Part shown: positions 13,103 through 24,005 of the stretch, piece by piece
Numbering within the stretch: position 1 is the first letter of the stretch
Layout of the letters: every line of letters begins with the position of its first letter
Made by a program: the position numbers and the translations under genes
Assembly: GCA_018894105.1 (NCBI GenBank)
Contig: CM032120.1
Span: 33,936,710-34,000,709 of the forward strand
From: Jacaranda mimosifolia
Taxonomy: Eukaryota > Streptophyta > Magnoliopsida > Lamiales > Bignoniaceae
Direction: 5' to 3'
Length of the DNA: 64,000 bases
Notes under the pieces: model-generated
The model's input: the letters and a program-made list of their open reading frames with translations, nothing else
What the model was told of the DNA's origin: nothing
Databases searched by the model: none

Positions 13103-13820
13103 GATAAGAACATCATAAATACTCACATATATGTATAAATATCTTATCAAAAAAATATATGTATATATTTTAATAAATATATATCATATTTAATTTGAAA
13201 TGAATAATTAGAAAGAAAAAATAAATAAATAAAATTTATTTAAATTTTATAGATAAATTTATATATATGTATATATATTATATATGTATTTAAGTATAAA
13301 TAAAAAATATGCTATATATTTTGATGAAATTTAAATTTTATTTACTTTGGAATGAGTTAATAGAAAGAAAGATTAATATAATTGATAAGGTAAAAATAAA
13401 AGTGATTTTAAGTTTATATAAATAAATTTATACACGTATAAAATGAGAATATTGAAATAATGAGAAATGAGAAATAATAATAAATTTATATATATGTATA
13501 AAATGAGAAATATGTGAAATAATGAAAGAAGAGAGAAATGAGAAATAAAAAGAAAAGAGACAAGTGAAAGAAAAGAAAAAAAATATGATAATAAAAGGTT
13601 ATTTGAATTGAATTGAAAACATATTAAATGATTAAGGGTAAATTAATTTTTTCATATTAAAATTATATTAAATGGGCAGCAAATGAGAAGGAAGAGGTGG
13701 TGTGCATGATTTTTTAAAACACGGGGGGTGGGGGGGAGGGGGTTGTACGTTTATTTTTCACGGGGGGGGGGGCGTTCTGAATATTTTATATTTCACAGGG
13801 GGCTAAATTATTATTAGCCT
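12241..13820. mobile_element. Non-autonomous element with long inverted ends (MULE-like)
   Basis: The first ~72 bases and the last ~78 bases are inverted copies. Both read AGG(G/C)TAATAATAATTTA, then a CCCTGTGAAATAT block, a TTCAGAACG block, and GTGAAAAATAAACGTAC. A long inverted end is typical of Mutator-like elements, but it lies inside a TA run, so a 9-bp duplication cannot be proven (TATATATAT against TATATATCG). The interior is AT-rich apart from the GC-rich insert at 12627-12800. Its right half (about 13300-13720) recurs at 52750-53275 and 56165-56945. No transposase was seen. Confidence 0.55.
12627..12800. other. GC-rich island inside the long-TIR element
   Basis: A sharp GC-rich block built of 'ggcagcca' and 'ggccagtgg' words inside sequence that is otherwise over 80 percent A+T, ending in a 'gggtgggtgggtggg' tract. 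The minus strand holds a 71-codon open frame with no recognised similarity. A compositionally similar block lies at 53745-53900. Host-sequence capture is one reading; local expansion of a GC-rich repeat is another. Confidence 0.4.
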
Positions 13821-14145
13821 TATATATCGTAGTATATAAGAACAAACATTTATATATAGATAATTTAATATAAAAAACTTGCTTCTAAATGGTTGGTCAG
13901 TAAAAATAATTCATCTTATTTTTATTTCAAGTTAATAATCATGGGTTTGGAATCAATTAAATAATGAAAGATTTTAAATTTTACTCATTTTTCATTCCTC
14001 ATATATATATATATATGTCAAATATTTAATATCTAATTGATGCGCTATAATTTCTTTTCGATCATTATTTCATTTGAATATTTATTTTAGTTCATTTGAA
14101 TATTTATTTTAGTTTGATCTAATCCTATTCCTATACATTAATTAC
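13821..14145. other. AT-rich spacer before Tat element 1
   Basis: Nothing identifiable. It includes a direct duplication of about 20 bp ('atttgaatatttattttag', near 14077-14115) and ends with ATTAC, the left copy of the target duplication of the next element. Confidence 0.6.
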
Positions 14146-14803
14146 TGATATAGGATGGCCCACAATGGCCCAAATCAGCGAGGCCCAACACCCAATCAAA
14201 GGTACAGGACCCAAGTGACTCGTCGACCCTGTTCGACCAATCCACAAGGCGCTCCATGGCCCTCGGAGCTGCTCGACCGTTATCGACCCCTACTCTTGTC
14301 GATTCTTAGGTCGAGCTCTGAACAGTACTCTGCCACAGCATTAAATGCGTTGACTGGCAACACGCCTCCGCATTAATGGCGCATGCCCTCCCCTCACCGT
14401 CTGACACAGCAGACACCGCAACAGTGTGCCATCTTGTCCTGCAGCATAAAAGGACATCCGGCTGACAATATTCAAATGGGGGAATTGACCAATTACCCCC
14501 AGCAGGAGGCTGGAGGTCCCTTGGGTAAGCCAAGGGCTTCCCTGACATTTCCTACCAGGGATAGGAGTATAAAAACCTTCAACCTTGTCTCTCACAGGTA
14601 TGCACTCATACACTTAAAAGCCCCTACATTCCGCTGCTCAATTAAAAAGGTCGAATATATACTGACTTGAGCGTCGGAGGGCCTATGTCGAGGGCCAATC
14701 GGCTAGCCTAACGTTTGCTGTGATTGCAGGATTCCAATCCCAAACCAATCCAGAAGATCAATACCCCAGATCCGTATCCATCCTCGAAATCGAACCCTCA
14801 TCA
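14146..14803 (+). repeat. 5' LTR of Tat element 1
   Basis: Bounded by TG...CA. A TATA box (TATAAAAA) is at 14568-14575, and a CAGGTATGC motif starts 27 bases further on, near the expected transcription start. The U3 block at about 14338-14386 (ATTAAATGC ... GCATTAATGGCGCATGCC) is the part best conserved among all Tat LTRs in the window. Confidence 0.93.
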
Positions 14804-14821
14804 TTTGGCGCCGTCTGTGGG
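14804..14821 (+). other. Primer-binding site of Tat element 1
   Basis: TTTGGCGCCGTCTGTGGG directly follows the 5' LTR and is identical in element 2 (28737-28754). Position and conservation identify it as the minus-strand primer site; the cognate tRNA was not determined. Confidence 0.75.
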
Positions 14822-14843
14822 AAACACAGAATCCTCTATCGAA

Positions 14844-16426
14844 ATGGTAAACACTAGGCGAGCCCCATCAGGGAGGGAGGAGAACCGGAGATTTAGTTCT
14901 CTCGCCGCCCGCTAGAACCAAGGACAAGACGAGCCAGCACCCAGTATGCAGCCGGAACCTATGGTCATGCTCATAATGCCCCGGCTGATGCAGCTCATCA
15001 GCGAACAAATCTCAGCACAGATTTCTGCCCAGCTCTCGACCGCACTGAATAGACATGCGGTGCAACTGGGGCCGGAAGCCAGTGCCACACCTCAGCCCGT
15101 AGGCCCGGAGAGGGCACGACCAGAAGAGTATGCACAGTTACCGGAGTCCCCTAGACGTCCATCCTGGAGAGAAGGGAGCCAGGGCCATTTTTTGAGGGAG
15201 GCAGCCTGCCCACCGCCGAGGGAGGAGGTGGCAGACTCCGTAGACCACGACGTTTGGCCCCTTTGAGCCCTACAACGCGATAGGGCCAGGCGTTCCAGAG
15301 GCAGGCAAAACCATGACCAGCAAGAATGGGAAGAAGTCTCTCACCAGGTGCAACAGCTGAATAATCGCCTAGAGAAACTCTCGAAGAGGAATGCTGATAG
15401 GACCATGCAACTGGAGATGCCTTCAAGATTCCGGAGGGAACGCGACTCCTCTTTTGTCCTGGAAATCATCGATGAGCGCATTGCCATTGATGCGAAGATC
15501 CCCACCGGGCTTCCGAGGTATGACGGTTCCACAGACCCGAATGAACATCTGATGCAGTTTGAGCATATGATGCAGCTGCATGGGCATAACAAGTATATAC
15601 ATGCAAAGATGCTCGTGACCATTTTCCAGGGCGTGGCCTAGACTGGTTCGTGAAGTTGGAACCAGCATCCATTTTTTTGTACGACCAGTTATGTGACAAG
15701 TTTTTGCACCAGTTCGCCAGCAGGAGGAAGGCGAAGCTACCGCACACCCACCTACACACAGTAAGACAGGCTGAGGGCGAGTCTTTACGGGACTTCTTCA
15801 CCAGGTTCAACACCGAGGTGTTGAAGATAGATAGCCCAAGGATAGAATTTTTGATCGATGTGCTGTTTCTGGGGCTAAGGCACAAGGAGTGCGCCAATGC
15901 TTTGTTCTGCGTGCAGCCAAGAACGATGGAGGAGCTCCTCGACCTCGCCGAGAGGTACATGACCTAGGAGGAGATGAACAAAATGAAATATGGCAGCATA
16001 GAGGCCGACAAGAAAAAGGGCAAGGAGAAAGAGGAGAAGCAGAACAGGGAGTGGCGCTGCTCCCCGATCAAACGTTTCCATGAATAAACCCCACTCTCCA
16101 TGCCGAGGAAGGAAGTCCTCTTCGCCATACAACATGATAACTTGCTTAAAAGGCCTCGAAAAATCATAGAAACTGAGGTTATGAAGAAGTCCGGAAAGTA
16201 CTGCCATTTTCACAAGCAAAAAGGGCATGACACCGAGAACTGCTTCAATTTGAAGGATGAGATCAAGAGGCTGATTAGGCAGGGACATTTGAAAAAGTTT
16301 GTCGAGGAGAGAGCTCGACATGAGGAGGGGGCGATCGACCGGACTCCCCGTAGAGAAAGGTCGGTCAACCCGCGACGGGAGGACAAGGGAAAGAAACCAG
16401 CCCATGCAACCCACCCGCCCATTTGA
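14844..16426 (+). pseudogene. gag: gag of Tat element 1 (broken)
   Basis: Structural capsid/nucleocapsid protein. The start at 14844 (MVNTRRAPSG) is shared with element 2. A gag core lies at about 15480-15960 (e.g. FHQFASRRK-like region and LIDVLFLGLRHKECANAL). It is followed by a variant zinc knuckle near 16200-16245: CHFHKQKGHDTENC. Breaks: stops at 14913, 15264, 15965, 16085 and 16424, and a one-base loss near 15638 that shifts the frame. After that shift the frame is continuous with pol, so gag and pol were probably one long ORF. The stop at 15264 is TGA where element 2 has CGA, and that at 15965 is TAG where element 2 has CAG. Confidence 0.85.
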
Positions 16427-19400
16427 GGTGTCATCGACATGATTGCCGGGGGGCTTGTAGGAGGAGACTCCCGAAACGCAAGGAAGCAAACCCAGAGGCA
16501 ACTTGACTCGACTAAACCTTCTAAGGTTGAAATGGTGTTCCAGTTGACAACCAGCACCGAGCCGATCTCGTTCACTGAGGCAGACTTTGACCACTTCAAG
16601 GGCCAGGCTGCAGACTGGAAGCTCGACTGCCCAATGGTGGTCGCCATTGAGATCGCCAACTTCGAGGTGAGAAAGGTTTTGGTCGACAATGGTAGCTCAG
16701 CAAACATCATATTCCTGTCAACCTTGAACAGAATGAACCTGGGCAAACTGAAATTTGATTCAGTCAGGACTCCCCTAGTTGGATTCGGGGGATTAGAAAT
16801 TATACCAGAAGGGTTGATTAGCCTATCCACTATATTCGGGCAGGGACATCACAACCGAACTTTGATGATCAACTACTTAGTGGTCAATGCCCCATTTGCT
16901 TACAATGCCATTCTTGGTCGACCAGCCCTGAATGACTTCAGAGCCATCGCATCCACATACCACATGAAAATAAAGTTCCAGACCCCCACGGGAGTTGGTG
17001 AGCTTTTATGCAACATCAAAGATGCCTGGCGTTGCTACACAATCTCCGTGGATTCCAGCGGGCAGAAAAAGAGACCAGAATTGAAGGCCTCAGGGGACGT
17101 CCCTGTAGCGAAACCCGAGGAGGGACCTTCATCGAAAAAGAGGAAGTTGGGGGACACCAGGGTCGAGCCAATGGGAGAATTCAAAATAATTCAGCTCGAG
17201 CCAGGGAACCCTGACAAGACAACAAGGATCGGAGCTGATATGGGGGAGCGACTAGAATGCCTCATGGTCGACTTCCTCCGACACAATATCGACGTCTTCG
17301 CATGGAAAGCTGCCGATCTACAGGGCATCGACCCCGATATCATTGTCCACAAGCTCAACGTGGACTCTGCCTACAAGCCAATCCGACAGAAGAAGAGAAC
17401 TTTCAATGCCGAGCTGACACAGATCATTGAGGAAGAGGTTAGCAAACTTCTAGAGGCTGGTTATATTGTAGAAATCCAATATCCTTCTTAGCTTTGTAAT
17501 GTAGTCCTTGTTCCCAAGAACGAGGGAAAATAGAGGATGTGCAATGATTTCATAGATTTGAATAAAGCATGTCCTAAGGATCCTTACCCCTTGCCTCGTA
17601 TTAATTTACTTGTTGATTCCACGGTTGGTTGCGAATTGCTTAGCATGATGGATGCATTTCAAGGCTACTACCAAATATTCATGGCACCTGATGATAGGGA
17701 TAAAACCGCTTTTGTTGTTCCCAATGGGGTATATTGCTTTTTAGTTATGTCGTTTGAACTTAAGAATGTCGGAGCAACTTACCAAAGATTAGTTAACTTC
17801 ATGTTCAAGAATGAAATTGGGAAATCAATGGAGGTTTATGTCGACGACATGATTGTGAAAACAAAGAAAGCAGAAAGCCACTTGGTCGACCTGAGCCACA
17901 CATTTTCCATTCTGAGAGCTTTCGGTATGAAGCTCAATCCTGACAAATGCACATTCGGGGTTCGAGGAGGAAAATTCCTTGGGTATATGGTCAGTCAGAG
18001 AGGTATCGAGGCTAACCCCTAGAAAATTCAAGCAGTTCTAGACATTGTTCCACGGCGCACCGTTCGGGAAGTTCAACGCCTTGTGCGCATAATTATTGCC
18101 TTAGGCAGGTTCATAGCTAGGCTGGTAAACAAGAGCCTACCCTTCTTCAAAATTTTGAGAAACACGAAGAAATCGGGATTCAAATAGGACGAACAGTGTG
18201 ACCAAGCTCTGATCGAACTCAAGCAACACCTCTATTCGCCACCTCTCCTCGCCAAGCCTGAGCTCGGGGAAATCTTATAGTTGTATCTGGCAGTCTCTTC
18301 GGCTTCAATCAGTTCAGTGTTAACAATGATGAGAGCTGGGAACCCTTGTCCAGTTTACTACTGCAGCAAGGCCCTCCAGGGGCCCGAACATAACTATTTG
18401 GAGATCGAGAAGTTTGCCTTGGCCCTAGTCATGTCAGCAAAAAAACTGCTGCCCTATTTCCAATCCCATACAATTGTGGTACTAACGAACTAGCCGCTAA
18501 AGCAGGTATTGTCGAAACCAGACACTTCAGGTCGACTCATGAAATGGGCTATCGAACTAAGAGAATTCGACATCCAATTCCAACCCCGAGCAGCAATAAA
18601 AGCGCAGATGCTAGCGGACTTCATCCTCGAGAGAGTCGATCTCCCGGTTCAAGAGATAGAAGACACACCTTGGTGGACCCTACATGTTGACGGGTCCGCA
18701 ACATCTACTGGAGGAGGAATAGGCATATCCCTCGGATCCCCGCTGCCTGAAGACTACGATTTTGCAGTAAAACTCGAATTCCTAGTCACTAATAATGAAG
18801 CTGAATATGAGGCACTCATTGCAGGAATGCGCATGGCTATAGACCGTGGGGTCGAAAAGATAGCGGCCTTTACTGATTCACAGTTGGTCGCAGAGCAGGT
18901 CGAGGGAAACTTCGACGCGAGAGAACATAAAATGGCATAATATCTCGGGGAAGTCCGACAGCTACGGCAGAGTTTTTCAGATTTTTCATTAAGCTAAGTT
19001 CCCCGATCAGAAAATGCGCGAGCAAACGCATTTTCCAAGCTGGCAAGCTCGACGAGAGGCACACGAGAAAGAACCATAACATTTCTTGTAGCCGACCAAC
19101 CTTGCATCTTGGCCCCCGGCCCGGGTTTGGTCGGGTGCCTCGAAGACGCAACCCATTCTTGGTAGCACCCGATCAAGCTTTATTTGAGCCAAGGTACCTT
19201 ACCTGATGATGAAAAACAGGCTTGTAAACTGAAGTGCTTAGCGCCCAAATATGTGCTGGACGATCACGTACAGTTGTATAGAAGATCAATCGCAGGACCG
19301 CTACTCAGATGTTTAGATCCCGACCAGGCGAAGGAAGTGCTGTAGGAAATACATGCAGGCATCTGCGAAAACCACTAGGGAGGCCCGTCCCTGGCACATA

Positions 19401-20389
19401 AGATCACGCGATATGGGTATTTCTGGCCCACTTTGTTGAAGGATTATGTTGACTTTGCTAGGAAATGCCGATCTTGTCAGGTACATTCGAACATGCAACA
19501 CCAATCAGCTGCACCAATGACAAATGTTGATATTGCTTGGCCATTCGACCAGTGGGGCATCGACATAGTTGGCGCGCTCCCAAAGACCACCGGCCAGCGG
19601 AAGTTCATCATAGTGGCCGTTGAGTATTTCACAAAATGGGTGGAAGCTGAAGTAGTCCCGAAGATCACTGATGTGGCCATCAAGAGTTTCTTATGGAATA
19701 ATATTGTTTGTCGTTTCGGGTTGCCTAAAGTCCTCATCTCAGATAACGACACCCAATTCCAAAGCAAAAACACAAGATGATGGTGCAAGACCTTAGGCAT
19801 TACGCAGCACTTTACTTTAGTGGGAAGCCCGCAAGTCAATGGACAGACCGAAGTGACCAACAGGACTATCCTCGATCACATTAAGAGTCGAATAGAAGGG
19901 ACGTGAGCCAGCTGGGTGGACGACCTCCCGGGAGTCCTTTGGGCCTACAGAACCACCTCTCGAATAGCCACAGGTCAAAGCCCGTACAGCTTAGTTTATG
20001 GATTTGAAGCAGTGGTCCAGTTAGAACTAATCCAGCACACCGCTAGAGTGATCCATTACAATCCAACAGCAAATACATCGGAGAGGGCACTGGACCTAAC
20101 AACTATAGACGAGAAGCACCTAGCGGCTTACAACAGAATGCAGAGGTACCGCTCAAAGATGGCGGACCGCTATAACAAATCGGTACGTCCGCGAAATTTC
20201 AAGGTGGGTGATCTTGTCTTAAAGAAAGTGGAAGTGTCGAGGCCCGTCGGCAAGCTTGACCCAAAGTGGGAAGGACCGTACTCAGTCATCAAAGTGTCTA
20301 AAAACAACGCCTATCGATTAGCGGATGTTGCAGGACGCGAGCTGCCTCGACCATGGAATGCGGTAAATCTAAAAAAGTTCTTTGTATGA
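16427..20389 (+). pseudogene. pol: pol of Tat element 1 (broken polyprotein)
   Basis: One reading frame throughout, with about 13 stops (for example 17489, 17531, 18020, 18185, 18278, 18491, 18938, 19163, 19343, 19778, 19904) and no frameshift seen. Domains: aspartic protease with VLVDNGSSAN at about 16679; reverse transcriptase about 17440-18030 with YVDD at 17837; first RNase H about 18200-18640, whose catalytic-position motif reads LYLAVS with no Asp; second, archaeal-type RNase H about 18670-18960 with HVDGSA, NNEAEYEAL and FTDSQLV; integrase about 19200-20389 with an H/C zinc region (IHAGICENH ... CRSCQ) and DDE motifs in WGIDIVG, SDNDTQF and GQTEVTNR. The domain order and the loss/gain of RNase H are as known for the Tat lineage. 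The catalytic residues of RT, aRH and integrase are still present between the stops. Confidence 0.9.
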
Positions 20390-20477
20390 ACTGTTCATAG
20401 GCATCTGTTGTTTTGATTAAAGAACAATCAAGTTCCATCATGATTACAAAGCACGACACGACTGCAATAAAACCTTA

Positions 20478-20925
20478 GTCGACCTCGTAGTCGACGAAAG
20501 GTTTAAACTTATCAAGTCAAGGTCAGGAGCCGCGACCACCTTAGTCGACCCCGTAGTCGACGAAAGGCTTAAACTCATCAAGTCAAGGCTAGGAGCCGTG
20601 ACCACCTTAGTCGACCCCGTAGTCGACGAAAGGCTTAAACTCAACAAGTCAAGGCCAGGAGCCGCGACCACCTTAGTCGACCCCGTAGACGAAAAGCTTA
20701 AACTCATCAAGTCAAGGCCAGGAGCAAGTCAAGGCCAGGAGCCGCGACCACCTTAGTCGACCCCGTAGTCGACGAAATGCTTAAACTCATCAAGTCAAGG
20801 CCAGGAGCCGCGACCACCTTAGTTGACGAAAGGCTTAAACTCAACAAGTTAAGGCGAAGAGCCGCGACCACCTTAGTCGACCCCGTAGTTGACAAATATT
20901 CTCAACAAAGTGACGTCGAAGCCCC
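20478..20925 (+). repeat. 66-bp tandem array in Tat element 1
   Basis: About seven units begin at 20478, 20544, 20610, 20676, 20756, 20822 and 20876. Most spacings are 66 bp; one is 80 (internal duplication) and one 54 (12-bp loss). Each unit starts with GTCGACCCCGTAGTCGAC, two palindromic GTCGAC words separated by 6 bases, followed by a GAAAGGCTTAAACTC block. It lies between the pol stop (20389) and the end of the antisense gene (21145). Because 66 is a multiple of three, open frames pass through it on both strands. Confidence 0.9.
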
Positions 20926-21144
20926 TGTGGCAGGATCACAAAGTCGACGTCACACTTCGCAGATTCAAGTTCAATTTACATTTTGCTAATCATAAGTAGC
21001 AACAAAGTTTAACTTATCTCACAACGGCTTAAAACAGCGTTCGAAAATGAACAGCTGGCTGATGAAGGGCAACAAACTTTATTTCATTCTCAAAAAGCCT
21101 CAATGAGGTATGTACATCAAAACAAAAACAAAGTATTACAAGCC

Positions 21145-23507
21145 CTAGCTAGAACTGCCAGACCTTTCGATTGGTAATGCGGGTACAGGAGCAGACGGAG
21201 GTTCAAGCGGTGCCATTGCAACGGGCATGGCCGCGGTGACTAAGCGAGAGGGGCAGGCGGCAGAAGACATAAACAGCTGCTCGACGGCTGGGAAGAAAGA
21301 GGCAGTGTTGGCCTGGCTCTCGGAGATTTCATAGGCGAGGTCGCCGGCGAACTCGAACTCTCGACCTACAGCTTTCACTTTCTTTTGGAGGTCTGCCTTT
21401 TACCTTTCTTTAGGAGTCATGTCGATCTCCCCCGTTGCCTCTACCTCGGCTTCGGCCTCGTCGACATCTTCATCACCAATTGGGCGCAACTGCTCGTCGA
21501 AAGCAAGGCCCATTTTCGAGCGATCTTCGTCGCTAACCGCATAGCCCAGGTGCCGCATTTGTGCAATAGCCTTATTAAAGGCACTTCGGGCATCGTCTAG
21601 GGCCAGCACCACGCTCGCATCCTGAAAGGCGGGGCTCACCATGAATTATTGTACCGCCTCCTTGCAAATCTCCGGCACTACCCGCTCGAACTCTGTCCTG
21701 GCCTCGACCAGCCGCTCGCCTCGACCAGCTGCCCGACCAGATTCATAGGCGACATGGATGTCCAGTTCGAGTTTTTTCAGCTTCGCCTCCATCTTTGTCT
21801 GCTCCGTCACCACCAGCAGGACTTGCCTATCTTTCGCCTCCATTATTTCGGCGTATTTGGCATTCTCCTTCTGCACTTCCTTGAGCCATAGTTGGGACGA
21901 CTCCAGCTGGGCCTTCAATGTTTTGGCATCACTGCCATTATCCAACTGTTCACGATCAACGAGCGCTAGCTCGGAGCGGCGGTAAAAATTGTAGGCGATT
22001 TGCGCGACCTGAAACATAAAAATCATTACTATCCATGCAAGGAAAATCGATTACACAAGTTTACAACTTAGGGGATCTCACCATGTTAGCGTGATATGCG
22101 ACCTCGCACAACGTCCCGAGCTGACTCAGGCCTATTATCCTCCTCTGGTTAGCCAGGAACTGACCAACCAACAACCATTTCAAGGGGTCGACCCCAGTTG
22201 GCCCAGATCCATGCATATAGGACGAGTTGTCCATAAGCAGGCTAGGGTCCGACCCGAAACGAGGAGACGGGAACTTCCTCAGGCCGAATAAGGTCTCCGC
22301 ACCTCGATCCCCGAAGAGATCGTTTCCCGTCGGCATCCCCGACCCGGCGCCCTTCGTTTTTCCCTTTCCCCTTTCTAGCAGCAGCAATCTTTTGGGCGGG
22401 GGCCCACTCTGTTTGCCCATGGGTCTTTTTCCCCGACCCGCGTCCCTCTCGACCGCTACTACTCGACCAGGCGAGGGGTTTGGGGATGGCGCACGGGCCG
22501 CAGCTTGTCGGCGTGGCTCGTCGGCTCCAATCAAATCTTGTCGAGACGCAGCGCCTTGTTTGCGCTGTCGGTTCCTTTCAGCGCAAGCCATTGCATCACT
22601 CCTTGCGTGGTTCATGATTTCGTCCCAGTCTGCAAGGAACAAACACAACAGATGTCAAATACAGAAATGAATGTAGCTAAACAACAAAGCATGGCACACA
22701 TTTCATCTACTTATCTCATAGTCATCTGCAAAATTTAAAGGGGTTGGCGACAACCCAGCCAGCACTAACTGTTGCTCCTTGAGGAATACAGTGGCCTACA
22801 CGGGACCAAACCCGACCAGATCCCTCACGAAGGTGTTTGGCCAAGTAGGGGTGCGATTCCCTGGTATCTCAACCTGCCCCCCAACCACTCTCGAGGAATG
22901 TCAAACCCCCCTTCACTCGAACGAAGAAATAACGTTTCTTCCACTCCTGCCCATATGAAGAAGAGGGAGCTACAAGAAACTTGCGGTGAGGTCGAGCAGT
23001 CAGATAGTAAAAGCCCGACTCCTCGGAACTACCAGATTTTCGTGACATGCACAGATAGAAGAGGTTGGAAAAATTTTCGAAACTGGGGGCCTAATCGAAC
23101 AGATGCATCAAAACTAAGAAACTGTAGAGGGTGGCAAAACAGTTGGGTAATAGCTGAGTTATGCACACTCGAAGACCCCTAAGCAGGCCTATCATACTAT
23201 CACCTAAGGGGAACCTCAACCCACATTTTAGTGCATCGTCGAACACTGTTATGCAACCGGCGGGAGCGCGGTGCATTAGACCAGGAGGCCCGGGGGTTAA
23301 TAGTTGATATTCGGGAGGAATATGGTAAAGCTCCCTCAGGCGCACCAAATCCGTAGGAGTCATTACGGAAACTATCTCACTATAGTAGTCCGGGGTGAAT
23401 AATCTCCCACGAGAAGGGGGTATCCGGCTGGGACCAGCTTCCCCACCACGCGCGCTGCTTAAGCTCCCGGAGCTCGAGCTACTCGTACCGGAACCACCGC
23501 TGGACAA
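21145..23507 (-). pseudogene. Antisense gene of Tat element 1 (Transposase_28-like, coiled coil)
   Basis: A gene opposite to gag-pol. Exons from the minus strand: exon 1 from 23507 or somewhat upstream to 22711, exon 2 22629-22082, exon 3 22008-21145; introns are 81 and 73 bp. Exon 1 has a Ser-rich start, then YYSEIVSVMTPTDL, CGLRFPLGDS, VCITQLLPN and FYYLTARPHRKFLVAPSS, resembling the plant family I know as 'putative gypsy type transposon' (Transposase_28, PF04195). Exon 2 is Arg/Lys/Pro-rich with GNDLFGDRG. Exon 3 is a long Glu/Lys/Gln-rich coiled coil (RRSELALVDREQL..., LELDIHVAYESGRAAG). Breaks: a stop after LFD near 23091, a one-base frame slip near 22900, a donor change at 22711/22710, and stops at about 21646 and 21397. 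Function unknown; known Tat relatives such as maize Grande also carry an antisense gene. Confidence 0.8.
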
Positions 23508-23800
23508 CCCACTAGAAGAGGCAGGAAACTCCCTACGCCCCTCAGACAGGGTGGCCTCACTGTCCCCCCCTGGCTACCCTCAGAACTGAATAACCCAAGC
23601 ATCTTCTTAAAAAGAAAAATAAAGAGAAAGGATTCGGAGAAACGAAGAGCCGGAGGAGCACTTACTGGATACGAAGGTTAAGTCCACAAAATCTGCGAAG
23701 CGAATGCAAAGTTTAGGGAGTCTTGCAGCGAAAGATATCTCCTAAACATTCTTGGAAATTCTAAAGCGGTAAAAGCAAAAATGGGCAGAATTACATTAAG

Positions 23801-23810
23801 TATTTATAGG
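23801..23810 (-). promoter_or_regulatory. TATA box of the antisense gene, element 1
   Basis: CCTATAAATA on the minus strand, about 300 bp upstream of the first antisense codons and upstream of the 3' LTR. The same sequence is found at the same relative place in elements 2 (37114-37123) and 3 (50168-50179). Confidence 0.6.
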
Positions 23811-24005
23811 AACGGGGATGCGGTTTCCCAAGCGTCCAGGCGCGGTTACCCAAATGTCCACATTAATGGACAGAGACGTTACGCCGCCCCACGCGCGCCA
23901 CGATGTAACCACTCAGCAAGCGTGTAATACTCCGACAGAGTTTCAAAAACCCTGGTCGATGTTCGCTACTTCCAAACGCCGCTCGTCGATTCTCTTTCGG
24001 CCTTG

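Noticed and set aside
15875..16830. Long minus-strand open frames opposite gag and protease
   Set aside because: They are shadows of the coding strand; their products have no similarity and elements 1 and 2 do not conserve them.
20444..20895. Minus-strand open frames across the tandem array as separate genes
   Set aside because: They are produced by the 66-bp period being divisible by three and by the absence of stops in one unit; no gene start, splice site or homology supports them.
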